DNA from: Marinobacter nauticus
GTDB lineage: Bacteria > Pseudomonadota > Gammaproteobacteria > Pseudomonadales > Oleiphilaceae
Direction: 5' to 3'
DNA length: 64,000 bases
NCBI RefSeq assembly: GCF_003634635.1
Contig: NZ_RBJB01000004.1
Coordinates: 682,001 to 746,000, forward strand
Each line of letters opens with the position of its first letter. Within the stretch, counting starts at the first letter, position 1. Positions 1 through 7,283 of this stretch are shown in pieces. Under the pieces are notes generated by a model. That model saw only the letters and a program-made list of their open reading frames with translations, was not told the origin of the DNA and did no database searches. Both the position numbers and the translations under genes were made by a program.

Positions 1-160
1 GGATGATGCCACCTGGTCCGGGCTGGTGCGATCCTGGAGTGTTTTCGCCGGGGTGGATACCTTCCTGGGGCCGGTACAGCTCTCGGCCGCCTATAACAAC
101 GAAGACGAATGGACCGCATACCTCAATATCGGCTTCTCATTCACCCAGCTGTTCTACTGA
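1..160 (+). CDS. C-terminal end of an outer-membrane beta-barrel protein (partial)
   Basis: The window opens inside a reading frame that ends with TGA at 158-160. The visible 52 residues alternate polar and hydrophobic residues and end in a strand finishing F-T-Q-L-F-Y, that is, with a terminal aromatic residue as expected for the BAM recognition signal of outer-membrane barrels. The GPVQLSAAYNNEDEWTAYLN stretch resembles the last two strands of patatin-like/PlpD or Omp85-type barrels, where a 'GP(v/l)' turn precedes the final strand. The barrel call rests on pattern; the patatin assignment is only a guess because the catalytic part lies outside the window. Confidence 0.5.
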   Translation, partial: DDATWSGLVRSWSVFAGVDTFLGPVQLSAAYNNEDEWTAYLNIGFSFTQLFY

Positions 161-172
161 GTTTTCGCGGTA

Positions 173-832
173 TCAGTTGTTCAGAGCGGATAGCACCTGC
201 TCGCACTGCTGCACGGCATAGCGGTGCAGGATATCGGCCAGGGCCTGTTCGTCCCGTTCCCGTATTATCCGGATGGATTCTTCCATGTGCACCAGGTTGT
301 CTTCCAGAACCTGTTTGCCGCCATGGCGCAGGGCGACAAAGGCGCAACGCTTGGCAGAGGGCCAGAGATCCTCGATGGCCGAGACAATAAAGTAATTGTC
401 GGCGTACACCAGTGAGGCTTTGGTGTATTCAATACCCAGCTCCAGAAACGCCATCAGATCGTTGTTCTGAAAACGGTCACGCATCTGCTCGTACAGGGAT
501 TCCAGCCGCTGCATGTCATTCGGTTGCCACTGACGCACCAGCTTCCGTCCGGTGTGAGTCAGGTACAGTTCCAGAGTCTCATAGAGACTGCGGACAAAGT
601 GTTCATCCAGCGGCGTGACGAACGCGCCTTTGCGGGGTACGTTACGCACCAGATGGCGCTTCTCCAGCAGCAGCAGGCCTTCCCGGATGGAGCCGTGGCT
701 GACATCCATCTGCTTGGCCATGGCACTTTCATAGATGCGCTCGCCGGAACGGAGTTGCTCGAAGGCAATCAGGTTTTCAATGTGACGAGCGACCTGTTCG
801 GTCAGGGTTTCTCTGGGTTTGAATGCGTTCAT
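173..832 (-). CDS. GntR-family (FCD-type) transcriptional regulator
   Basis: A 219-aa protein with an N-terminal winged helix-turn-helix (about residues 5-75; 'VSHGSIREGLLLLEKRHLV' is the typical GntR recognition region) followed by an all-helical effector domain. Near the C-terminus the spacing of H in 'VHMEESIRIIRERD' and H in 'ILHRY' matches metal-binding histidines of FCD domains, which sense small organic acids. I chose the ATG at 832 because the GntR domain starts directly after it; a longer in-frame TTG start at 877 is possible, and neither has a strong Shine-Dalgarno sequence. It lies downstream of cls on the same strand. Target and ligand are unknown. Confidence 0.8.
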   Translation of the reverse strand: MNAFKPRETLTEQVARHIENLIAFEQLRSGERIYESAMAKQMDVSHGSIREGLLLLEKRHLVRNVPRKGAFVTPLDEHFVRSLYETLELYLTHTGRKLVRQWQPNDMQRLESLYEQMRDRFQNNDLMAFLELGIEYTKASLVYADNYFIVSAIEDLWPSAKRCAFVALRHGGKQVLEDNLVHMEESIRIIRERDEQALADILHRYAVQQCEQVLSALNN

Positions 833-896
833 GAAATGGTCGTTTACAGCATCAGTCGAGCGCTCATGTTCGCACAAGCGCCCGCCCGGGGCCAGA

Positions 897-2333
897 TCAA
901 AGCAGGGGCGCCAATAGTCGTACCGCCCGGCAGCCCAACCGGAACAGGATGGAGCGCTGGCGATAGTCTTTTTCGGTCATGGGCCGGCTGGCGCCCAGAT
1001 CTTCCTCCAGCATGGTTTCCACCTGCTGGATGAACGTTGGGCTGGTGTTGACGGCGGTAATCTCGAAGTTCAGGCGCATGGACCGGTTGTCGAGGTTGGC
1101 GGTGCCGATGGCGGCGTAGCGGCTGTCCACCAGAACCACTTTCTGGTGCATGAAGCCGGGCTGGTAACGATAGATACCGATACCGGCCTGACTGGCCTGT
1201 ACCAGATAGGAATAGGCGGCCAGCCGGACCAATGGGCTGTCGGTTTTCTCCGGTATCAGGATGCGAACATCCACCCCCCTGAGCGCCGCCAACTGCAGGG
1301 CATTCATGATCTGGAAATCCGGCACAAAATAGGGCGAGGCAATCCAGATCCTGGTGCGCGCGTTGTTGATGCAGTTCAGGAAGAACAGGGTGCAGGTTTC
1401 CCAGGTGTCTGCCGGGCCGGTGGGCAATATCAGTACTTCCTGGTCTCCGGGAGGCTGAAACACGGACGCCCAGTTCAGTTCCGGCCGGGTATTGCTGGCC
1501 CAGTTCCAGTCCTCCAGCCAGGCCAGCTGGAGGCCGGTGACAGCGGGCCCTTCAATCCGGCAATGGGTGTCGCGCCAAGGTTCCTGGTCCATGGCGGTGC
1601 CCAGGTATTCGTCGCCCAGGTTGATACCACCGACGAATCCCACCTTGCCATCGCAGACCAGGAGCTTGCGATGATTACGGAAGTTGATCTGGAAGCGCCG
1701 ACGCCGGATGTTGCCGTCACCAAACGAGGCAATGCGGGCGCCGGCAGCAGACAGTTCATTCAGCCATTTGCGGGACAGAAACGCGCTGCCAATGTCGTCA
1801 TACAGGAACCAGACCTCGACGCCCTGGGCCAGCTTGCGTTCAAGGATGGCCTTGATGCGCTGGCCGACACGGTCTGAGCGGACAATGTAGAACTCCAGCA
1901 GCAGATAATGGCGGGCGTCTTCCATGGCATCGAACAGGGCTTCAAAGGTGGCTTCGCCGTCTCGCAGCAGCGTGCAGTGGTTGCCAGCGGTGAACGGTTG
2001 CCGGCCGAGTTTGCACAACACCTGCAACTCGTCGCTGAAATGCTCCTGGCCCGGATTGGTGATGGAGGTGGTCTGGTTTTCAAAATTATCGAGCAGGCTG
2101 GTCAGAGACTTGTTACCCATGCGGCGAGCCTTGACGTAACCACCAAAGCGATAACGACCAAACAGCAGGAACATGGGCACGGCAATGTAGGGCAGGCCCA
2201 CCAGTGCGAGAATCCAGGCTATGGCTCCCTGGGCCGTTCGATAGGTGAGCAGGATGCGGTAAATACAGGCCAGCGCCGCCAGGTACAGCGCTGCCAGCGG
2301 AATGGCCAGTAGCGAAAGGTTCTCTGTAATCAT
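897..2333 (-). CDS. cls: Cardiolipin synthase (phospholipase D superfamily)
   Basis: A 478-aa inner-membrane enzyme that joins two phosphatidylglycerol molecules to cardiolipin plus glycerol. Two N-terminal transmembrane helices (about residues 5-60, PLDc_N type) precede two HKD motifs: H-R-K-L-L-V-C-D near residue 218 and H-Q-K-V-V-L-V-D near residue 395. Both are complete, so the protein should be active. Length matches ClsA-type enzymes (about 480 aa). The ATG start at 2333 overlaps the TGA of the upstream AraC gene in an ATGA, which suggests translational coupling. The frame is open further upstream, but that extension lies inside the AraC gene and is not used. Confidence 0.93.
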   Translation of the reverse strand: MITENLSLLAIPLAALYLAALACIYRILLTYRTAQGAIAWILALVGLPYIAVPMFLLFGRYRFGGYVKARRMGNKSLTSLLDNFENQTTSITNPGQEHFSDELQVLCKLGRQPFTAGNHCTLLRDGEATFEALFDAMEDARHYLLLEFYIVRSDRVGQRIKAILERKLAQGVEVWFLYDDIGSAFLSRKWLNELSAAGARIASFGDGNIRRRRFQINFRNHRKLLVCDGKVGFVGGINLGDEYLGTAMDQEPWRDTHCRIEGPAVTGLQLAWLEDWNWASNTRPELNWASVFQPPGDQEVLILPTGPADTWETCTLFFLNCINNARTRIWIASPYFVPDFQIMNALQLAALRGVDVRILIPEKTDSPLVRLAAYSYLVQASQAGIGIYRYQPGFMHQKVVLVDSRYAAIGTANLDNRSMRLNFEITAVNTSPTFIQQVETMLEEDLGASRPMTEKDYRQRSILFRLGCRAVRLLAPLL

Positions 2334-3370
2334 GACTCTTGTCCCTGATGACTGGCCCGGAACTGGGCCGGGGCGACACCGGTCCAGCGCTTGAACGCAC
2401 GGCTGAAGGCGCTCAGCTCGGAGAACCCCAGGAGAAAGGCGATTTCGCCAAGTGCGTACTGGTCGTCGGCGACATAGCGCAGGGCCTTGTCCTTGCGGAC
2501 CTGCTCCACCAGGTCGTGGAAACTCATGCCTTCTTTCTTGAGTTTTCGGTACAGGGTCTGGCGGCTCATATGACACTGCCGGGCCAGGGTGTCGGCGTCA
2601 ATCCGGTCGGTGGCCATCTGCCGGGAAATCAGGCGACGCACCTTTCGGCTGAACGAGCGGCGGGTCTGTAGCCGGGCCATGACCGCATTGACCTGTTTCA
2701 GCACCGCTGAGTAAACATAGGGATTCCGGTGCGGGATGGGGTGGCCCAGGTGCTTGCTGTCAAACGCCATGCGGGTAACGCCACAGCCGAAATGGACGGT
2801 GCCACCGAACAGTTTGCGGTATTCAGCGGCATATGCTGGCTCCGGATGGGCAATTTCCAGCCAGTCAGCCTCGATACTGCGATGGATAAAATGCCGGGTC
2901 CGGCACAGGGCGGCGGCCAGGGTGCGGTCCATGTCCTGGCGACAGTAATGATCCGGACGATCCGGCTGCCAGGTCAGGATGGCCTGGTCCGGGGTTTGCT
3001 CAAAACTCAGGGTGACTGATTCGTTGATCAGTCGGTGCAGCCGGACATACTGCACCACGGCTTCGCCCAGAGTGTCGCAGTTGAAGAACACATGGCCGAC
3101 CAGTCCCATGCGCTCGGGGTCGATGACCTGGCCGGCATGCAGGCCGACGCCCGGATCGGCGGTCAACTGCTCGGCCAGTTCCCACAAACGGTAATGGGCA
3201 GAAGCGGGTACCCGTAGGTCCGGATCTTTCAGAGTCGCCAGGGTCAGCCCGGTAGCCTGTTCCACCCGGACACGATCCAGAAGACCCCGTGTTTCCAGAT
3301 AGTGCACCAGCGCCAGTGTGCTGGATGCCGCCACCTGGGGCGATTCCGGATATTCGATCTGGGGCTGCAT
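2330..3370 (-). CDS. AraC-family regulator (arabinose-binding-like N-terminal domain)
   Basis: A 346-aa regulator. Residues about 20-200 form the 'Arabinose_bd' domain (PF12625 type) common in AraC proteins of fatty-acid and hydrocarbon degraders. The C-terminal about 100 residues carry the two AraC helix-turn-helices ('DADTLARQCHMSRQTLYRKL' and 'LGEIAFLLGFSELSAFSRAF'). The start at 3370 (MQPQIEYPES) is preferred; the frame remains open upstream to 3442, but those residues are not family-like. Its stop overlaps the cls start in an ATGA, so it is co-expressed with cardiolipin synthase and may control it. A plausible sigma-70 promoter lies upstream. Confidence 0.88.
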   Translation of the reverse strand: MQPQIEYPESPQVAASSTLALVHYLETRGLLDRVRVEQATGLTLATLKDPDLRVPASAHYRLWELAEQLTADPGVGLHAGQVIDPERMGLVGHVFFNCDTLGEAVVQYVRLHRLINESVTLSFEQTPDQAILTWQPDRPDHYCRQDMDRTLAAALCRTRHFIHRSIEADWLEIAHPEPAYAAEYRKLFGGTVHFGCGVTRMAFDSKHLGHPIPHRNPYVYSAVLKQVNAVMARLQTRRSFSRKVRRLISRQMATDRIDADTLARQCHMSRQTLYRKLKKEGMSFHDLVEQVRKDKALRYVADDQYALGEIAFLLGFSELSAFSRAFKRWTGVAPAQFRASHQGQES

Positions 3371-3391
3371 GCCTGGGTTCTGCTCCCGTTT

Positions 3392-3421
3392 GTTATCTGG
3401 TGGACTGATACAAAATGTCAA
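3392..3421 (-). promoter_or_regulatory. Possible sigma-70 promoter of the AraC-cls operon
   Basis: On the minus strand TTGACA (3421-3416) is followed after 18 bp by GATAAC (3397-3392). The -35 box is perfect and the -10 box matches TATAAT at 4 of 6. It would start transcription shortly before the AraC start codon at 3370. Confidence 0.4.
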
Positions 3422-3455
3422 ATGATTGGGACAACAAGTCAATGGGTTGCCACTG

Positions 3456-3489
3456 CTTCAACGATAGCATGTTGGTTATCAGGTTGAAG
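3456..3489 (+). repeat. Inverted repeat upstream of the 30-aa ORF
   Basis: CTTCAAC-GATA (3456-3466) is mirrored by TATC-(AG)-GTTGAAG (3477-3489), giving an 11-bp hairpin with a two-base bulge and a ten-base loop. It ends 17 bases before the Shine-Dalgarno sequence of the small ORF, so it could be an operator or an RNA hairpin affecting that ORF. Confidence 0.4.
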
Positions 3490-3516
3490 TAATGCGTTGC
3501 AAAGTGGAGGTGTTGT

Positions 3517-3609
3517 ATGGAACAGGAAATCTTTGTACCCCATAGCGAAATGGAGCGCAAAAACGTTCTGGCACTCGCTGAATACCTGGACAGCATTTTC
3601 TATTGCTGA
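3517..3609 (+). CDS. Small protein of 30 aa, unknown function
   Basis: The ATG at 3517 is preceded at ideal distance (6 nt) by GGAGG (3506-3510). The frame encodes 30 residues beginning M-E-Q-E-I-F-V-P-H-S and ending S-I-F-Y-C, with an acidic, amphipathic middle ('ERKNVLALAEYLDSIF'), no signal peptide and no obvious membrane segment. A strong rho-independent terminator follows 28 bases after the stop, and an inverted repeat precedes it, so the locus looks like a self-contained gene of about 200 nt between the AraC regulator and the esterase. I do not recognise the family. The case rests on the Shine-Dalgarno sequence and the terminator; coding potential cannot be proved from one sequence. Confidence 0.5.
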   Translation: MEQEIFVPHSEMERKNVLALAEYLDSIFYC

Positions 3610-3637
3610 TCTTTCAGGCGTATGTCTGTGACCTTCC

Positions 3638-3661
3638 AGCCGGGCTATGCCCGGCTTTTTT
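3638..3661 (+). terminator. Rho-independent terminator after the 30-aa ORF
   Basis: Stem AGCCGGGC / GCCCGGCT with a TAT loop, followed by six or more T. It separates the small ORF from the esterase gene. Confidence 0.85.
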
Positions 3662-3754
3662 GTGCCTGTCGGGTTGGCACCAAATTCCCCTTGCCCCTTA
3701 AACTGGCAGTGGTAGTGTATCCGGTTTGATCCGACAACCGGAGGCTGCCAGACC

Positions 3755-4549
3755 ATGAGTGTTGCACTGAATCACCGTATTTCCGGTCAGGGAGATCCCT
3801 TGATCCTGCTGCACGGACTATTTGGTTCCCTGGAAAACCTGGGTGGTATTGCCCGCCGGCTTGAGGACGGCTGGCAGATCCATGCTCTGGATGAACGCAA
3901 TCACGGCAGCTCTCCCCATACTGAAGACATGGACTATCCGGCTATGGCCGAGGATGTCATTGCCTATCTGGATGCCCGGGGTATTGAAAAAGCCAGTCTG
4001 CTGGGCCACTCCATGGGTGGCAAGGTCGCCATGCAGGTTGCTTTGAGGCATCCGGAGCGGGTGCGGTCATTGATTGTGGCGGATATCTCGCCGGTTACCT
4101 ACAAGGCCCACCACGACGCCATTCTTGAAGGCATGCAGCAGATGGACCTTCGTGGAGTGAAATCCCGCAGCGAGGCAGATGCCCGCCTGGCCCGGTTTGT
4201 CGAAGTGGCGGGTGTGCGCCAGTTCCTGCTGAAAAACCTGGAGCGTATTCCGGCCCAGGAACAGGCCGACGACGAGGTGGCCTTCCGCTGGCGGCTGAAC
4301 CTGTCTGTCATTGATGCCTGTTATGACAAGCTGGCGGCAGCGCCGGAAGGGCGGGGACCGTTTGAGGGACCGGTGCTTTTTATCAAGGGTGCGGATTCCG
4401 CCTACATCCAGGAGAAACACCGGGATACCATTCGTACCCTGTTTCCAGACGCCGACTTGAAAATCATTGAAGGCACCGGGCACTGGCTGCACGCGGAAAA
4501 GCCGGACGCTTTTGCCATGCTGTGCCGGCGTTTTCTGGAACAGGCCTGA
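3755..4549 (+). CDS. ybfF: Alpha/beta-hydrolase esterase, YbfF family
   Basis: A 264-aa cytoplasmic esterase. The fold is shown by the oxyanion motif 'LLHGLFGSLENLG', the nucleophile elbow G-H-S-M-G-G with Ser86, and the catalytic His243 in 'GTGHWLHAEKPDAF'. The signatures 'HGLFGSLENLG', 'RNHGSSPH' and 'YPAMAEDV' align closely with E. coli YbfF, which hydrolyses short acyl esters and acyl-CoA thioesters in vitro; the physiological substrate is unknown. The ATG at 3755 follows a GGAGG about ten bases upstream. It is followed by the beta-propeller gene on the same strand after a 98-nt gap. Confidence 0.88.
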   Translation: MSVALNHRISGQGDPLILLHGLFGSLENLGGIARRLEDGWQIHALDERNHGSSPHTEDMDYPAMAEDVIAYLDARGIEKASLLGHSMGGKVAMQVALRHPERVRSLIVADISPVTYKAHHDAILEGMQQMDLRGVKSRSEADARLARFVEVAGVRQFLLKNLERIPAQEQADDEVAFRWRLNLSVIDACYDKLAAAPEGRGPFEGPVLFIKGADSAYIQEKHRDTIRTLFPDADLKIIEGTGHWLHAEKPDAFAMLCRRFLEQA

Positions 4550-4647
4550 TCTTGTCAGAAACCCTGTGATGTCTGCTAAGGTTAGCCACACGGAGTTTTC
4601 CGCCGGGTCGCCTGCGGACAAAGAATCATAAAAGGGAACGGGCGCGC

Positions 4648-5739
4648 ATGATGAAATGGTTGCTGGTTGGCTTGCTGGTTGTCTTTTTGTTGCTTGGCAG
4701 CTTTCTGCTGACCCCGTCTCCGATCGACAGTAAAGCCTGGGAAGCGCCCTCTCCACCGGCCATGACCGGTGTGCTGGCGCCCAATGAACGGTTGCGGCTG
4801 GCGGATCTGCTTGCTCGTGGCGAGGTGTACGGCCCGGAAGACACCACCATAGGCCCCGATGGTGTGCTCTACACCGGCACCCAGGACGGCTGGATCGTTC
4901 GTGTTCACCCCGATGATACGGTGGAACACTGGCTGGAAACTGGCGGCAGGCCCCTTGGATTGGTGTTCGATCGCAACGGCAATCTGATTGTGGCCGACGC
5001 TTGGAAAGGGCTGTTATCCATTACCGCCCAGGGTGATATCACGGTGCTTACCCGAGAGGCCGAGGGCACCCCCTTCCGGTTCACGGATGATGTGGTGATC
5101 GCCCCCGATGGCCGGATCTATTTCACCGACGCCAGTTCCCGCTTCCAGCAGCCTGATTACGTACTCGACTTGCTGGAGATGCGTCCTCACGGCCGGCTGC
5201 TGAGATACAATCCGAAGACCCGGAAAACCGAGGTGCTGCTGGGCAACCTGCACTTTGCCAACGGTGTGGCGGTAGCCCCTCAGGGCGATTATGTGCTGGT
5301 GAACGAGACCTGGAAATACCGCATTCTCCGGTACTGGATCAGTGGCCCCAAGGCTGGCAGGGCTGAGGTATTTGCCGACAACCTGCCTGGTTTTCCGGAT
5401 AACCTGGCGGTGGATGGTGAGGGCCGTTACTGGGTCGCCTTCCCGACCCTGCGTAATCCCCGGGTCGATGCCATGCACAAGTCCCCCTGGCTGAAGGATC
5501 TGGTTGCCAAGTTGCCGGACAGCCTGAAGCCCAAGCCCCAGAACTACGGTCTGGTAGTCGCCTTCGATAGCAAGGGCCAGATGCTGACCAGCCTGCACGA
5601 CACTCGCGGTACTCATCTGCAGGAGATTACCTCAGTTAACCCCCACGACGGTGTTCTATACTTTGGTTCACTTCACAACGACCGTATTGGCCGGCTACCG
5701 TTGCAGGCCATCCCCGGCCTTGGAGAAGCCACCCCATGA
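4648..5739 (+). CDS. SMP-30/strictosidine-synthase-like beta-propeller protein, membrane-anchored
   Basis: A 363-aa protein with an uncleaved-looking hydrophobic N-terminus (about residues 4-26, 'LLVGLLVVFLLLGSFLL') and a six-bladed propeller made of repeated 'G(p/l)...DxxGxLYV' blades. 'FANGVAVAPQGDYVLVNETW' is the signature of the strictosidine-synthase-like/APMAP branch, whose bacterial members are probable lactonases or esterases acting outside the inner membrane. Its TGA overlaps the ATG of the next thioesterase gene (ATGA), so the two are probably translated together. The substrate cannot be told from sequence. Confidence 0.8.
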   Translation: MMKWLLVGLLVVFLLLGSFLLTPSPIDSKAWEAPSPPAMTGVLAPNERLRLADLLARGEVYGPEDTTIGPDGVLYTGTQDGWIVRVHPDDTVEHWLETGGRPLGLVFDRNGNLIVADAWKGLLSITAQGDITVLTREAEGTPFRFTDDVVIAPDGRIYFTDASSRFQQPDYVLDLLEMRPHGRLLRYNPKTRKTEVLLGNLHFANGVAVAPQGDYVLVNETWKYRILRYWISGPKAGRAEVFADNLPGFPDNLAVDGEGRYWVAFPTLRNPRVDAMHKSPWLKDLVAKLPDSLKPKPQNYGLVVAFDSKGQMLTSLHDTRGTHLQEITSVNPHDGVLYFGSLHNDRIGRLPLQAIPGLGEATP

Positions 5740-6206
5740 CTGATGCCCCCGCCCTGAACTGGGATTTGCCCGGCCCGTTCACTCTGGAAATCTCGGTTCA
5801 GGCCGAAGATACCGATCGACTTGGCCATGCCAATAACGTGGTGTACATCCGTTGGCTGGAGGAAGTGAGCTGGGCCCACATCGAGAGCCTGGGCATGACC
5901 TGGGCCCTGCACGAGGAAACCGGCAAGGCCATGGCCATTACCCACACCGACGTTGACTACCTGATGTCGGCTAATGCCGGCGACCAGCTGGTGCTGGGCA
6001 CCTGGCTGACGGACTGGGATGGTCGTTTTCGCTCGGCCCGACAATTCCAGTTGATTCGCAGGGCCGATGGCAAAACCCTGTTGCGGGGCCTGTCTACTCA
6101 CGCCTGCGTTGATATGAAATCTCAGCGCCCGGCTCGGGCGCCGAAAGCATTTGTCGATATTCTGTCCGGCGCTCTGGTGCCCGGCGGCCGGGGCCTGCCG
6201 CGCTAG
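5736..6206 (+). CDS. Acyl-CoA thioesterase, 4HBT hotdog family
   Basis: A 156-aa single-hotdog protein. The motif 'DTDRLGHANNVVYIRWLEE' (Asp27, His31, Asn33, Tyr37) is the active-site helix of YbgC/FadM/4-hydroxybenzoyl-CoA thioesterases, which hydrolyse acyl-CoA to free acid and CoA in the cytoplasm. It starts inside the end of the beta-propeller gene (4-nt overlap), suggesting one operon. The chain-length preference is not predictable here. Confidence 0.85.
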   Translation: MTDAPALNWDLPGPFTLEISVQAEDTDRLGHANNVVYIRWLEEVSWAHIESLGMTWALHEETGKAMAITHTDVDYLMSANAGDQLVLGTWLTDWDGRFRSARQFQLIRRADGKTLLRGLSTHACVDMKSQRPARAPKAFVDILSGALVPGGRGLPR

Positions 6207-6287
6207 GGCCGTCGACGGAAATATCTGCTAGTCTCATCCTTGATGCCCTTCGAGGGACATCTGACCCCATGCACTCCGGAGGCAACC

Positions 6288-7268
6288 ATGGAACCTACCG
6301 ACGTTAGTGAATCAATCCTCATGCAGCACGTGATCTACGGCGAGTTTGGTGAGCGGGAGGTGCTTCAGGTGGCGCAGGCTCCGGTGCCTGAGCCCCGGGA
6401 AGGTGAAGTGGTCATCCGAGTGCATGGCGCCGGTTTGAACCCGATTGACTGGAAGACCCGGAAGGGGCTGGGGTTCGCCGCCCGACAGATCGAAAACCGG
6501 CTGCCCTGGACGCCGGGGTACGACGTTGCCGGTGAGGTCGTCGCTGTTGCTGAGGGCGTGACCACCCTGGCCCCGGGCGACCGGGTGATGGGTATGGTGG
6601 GTTTTCCGGCCGGCGGTGGTGCTTATGCGGAGTACACACTGGCTCGTGCTGACGAGTTGGCCATCGTCCCTGATGAGCTTGATCTGGTGACTGCCGGCGC
6701 GGTGCCCCTGGCGGCATTAACGGCCTGGCAGGCTCTGTTTGAGGTGGCCAGGCTGGAATCCGGTCAGAAGATACTGATTCACGCCGGGGCTGGCGGTGTC
6801 GGCCATTTTGCGGTTCAGTTTGCGCTGGAGCGTGGCGCCCATGTGGTGGCGACAGCCTCACCGGCCAATCGGGATTTTCTGGCAGAGCTCGGCGTGCACG
6901 AAGTGATTGATTACCACACTACCGACGTGGCTGAGGAGTGCTATGGCCTGGATGTGGTGCTGGACTTGGTGGGAGGGGAAGCCGGCAAACGCTCCCTGCA
7001 TACCCTGTCAGAAACCGGCGTGCTGGTGACCATTCCCACCGTGACCGCCGATGACATTGTCAGCGCCGCCGAGGCCATGGGGCTTTGGGCCCATGGTATG
7101 ACCGTGAGGCCGGATGTGTTTCACCTGGACGAGATCGCCGAGCTGATTGAGGACGGCGATGTGCGGGTTCACATTGAACAGGCTTTCCCGCTGGATCAGG
7201 TGCAGGCCGCCCACGCATTGCTGGAGGGCGGCCACGTCCGTGGCAAGCTTGTGCTCGACTGCCGCTGA
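6288..7268 (+). CDS. NADPH:quinone-reductase-like MDR oxidoreductase
   Basis: A 326-aa zinc-free medium-chain reductase. The GroES-like N-terminal half carries 'GAGLNPIDWKTRKG', typical of quinone-reductase-like (QOR) members, and the Rossmann half carries 'HAGAGGVGHFAVQFAL' for NADPH. No structural-zinc cysteine cluster is present. The ATG at 6288 was chosen because GGAGG lies five bases upstream; the longer frame from 6240 has no comparable site, while a later in-frame ATG (MQHVIYGEF) is a weaker alternative. It is convergent with the antiporter gene. Likely role: reduction of quinones or reactive enals. Confidence 0.85.
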   Translation: MEPTDVSESILMQHVIYGEFGEREVLQVAQAPVPEPREGEVVIRVHGAGLNPIDWKTRKGLGFAARQIENRLPWTPGYDVAGEVVAVAEGVTTLAPGDRVMGMVGFPAGGGAYAEYTLARADELAIVPDELDLVTAGAVPLAALTAWQALFEVARLESGQKILIHAGAGGVGHFAVQFALERGAHVVATASPANRDFLAELGVHEVIDYHTTDVAEECYGLDVVLDLVGGEAGKRSLHTLSETGVLVTIPTVTADDIVSAAEAMGLWAHGMTVRPDVFHLDEIAELIEDGDVRVHIEQAFPLDQVQAAHALLEGGHVRGKLVLDCR

Positions 7269-7283
7269 CGGAGGCGAATAGCG

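Noticed and set aside
3439..3756. 105-aa minus-strand ORF across the small-ORF locus
   Set aside because: It runs through the terminator at 3638-3661 and the plus-strand Shine-Dalgarno, has no ribosome-binding site and no family match.
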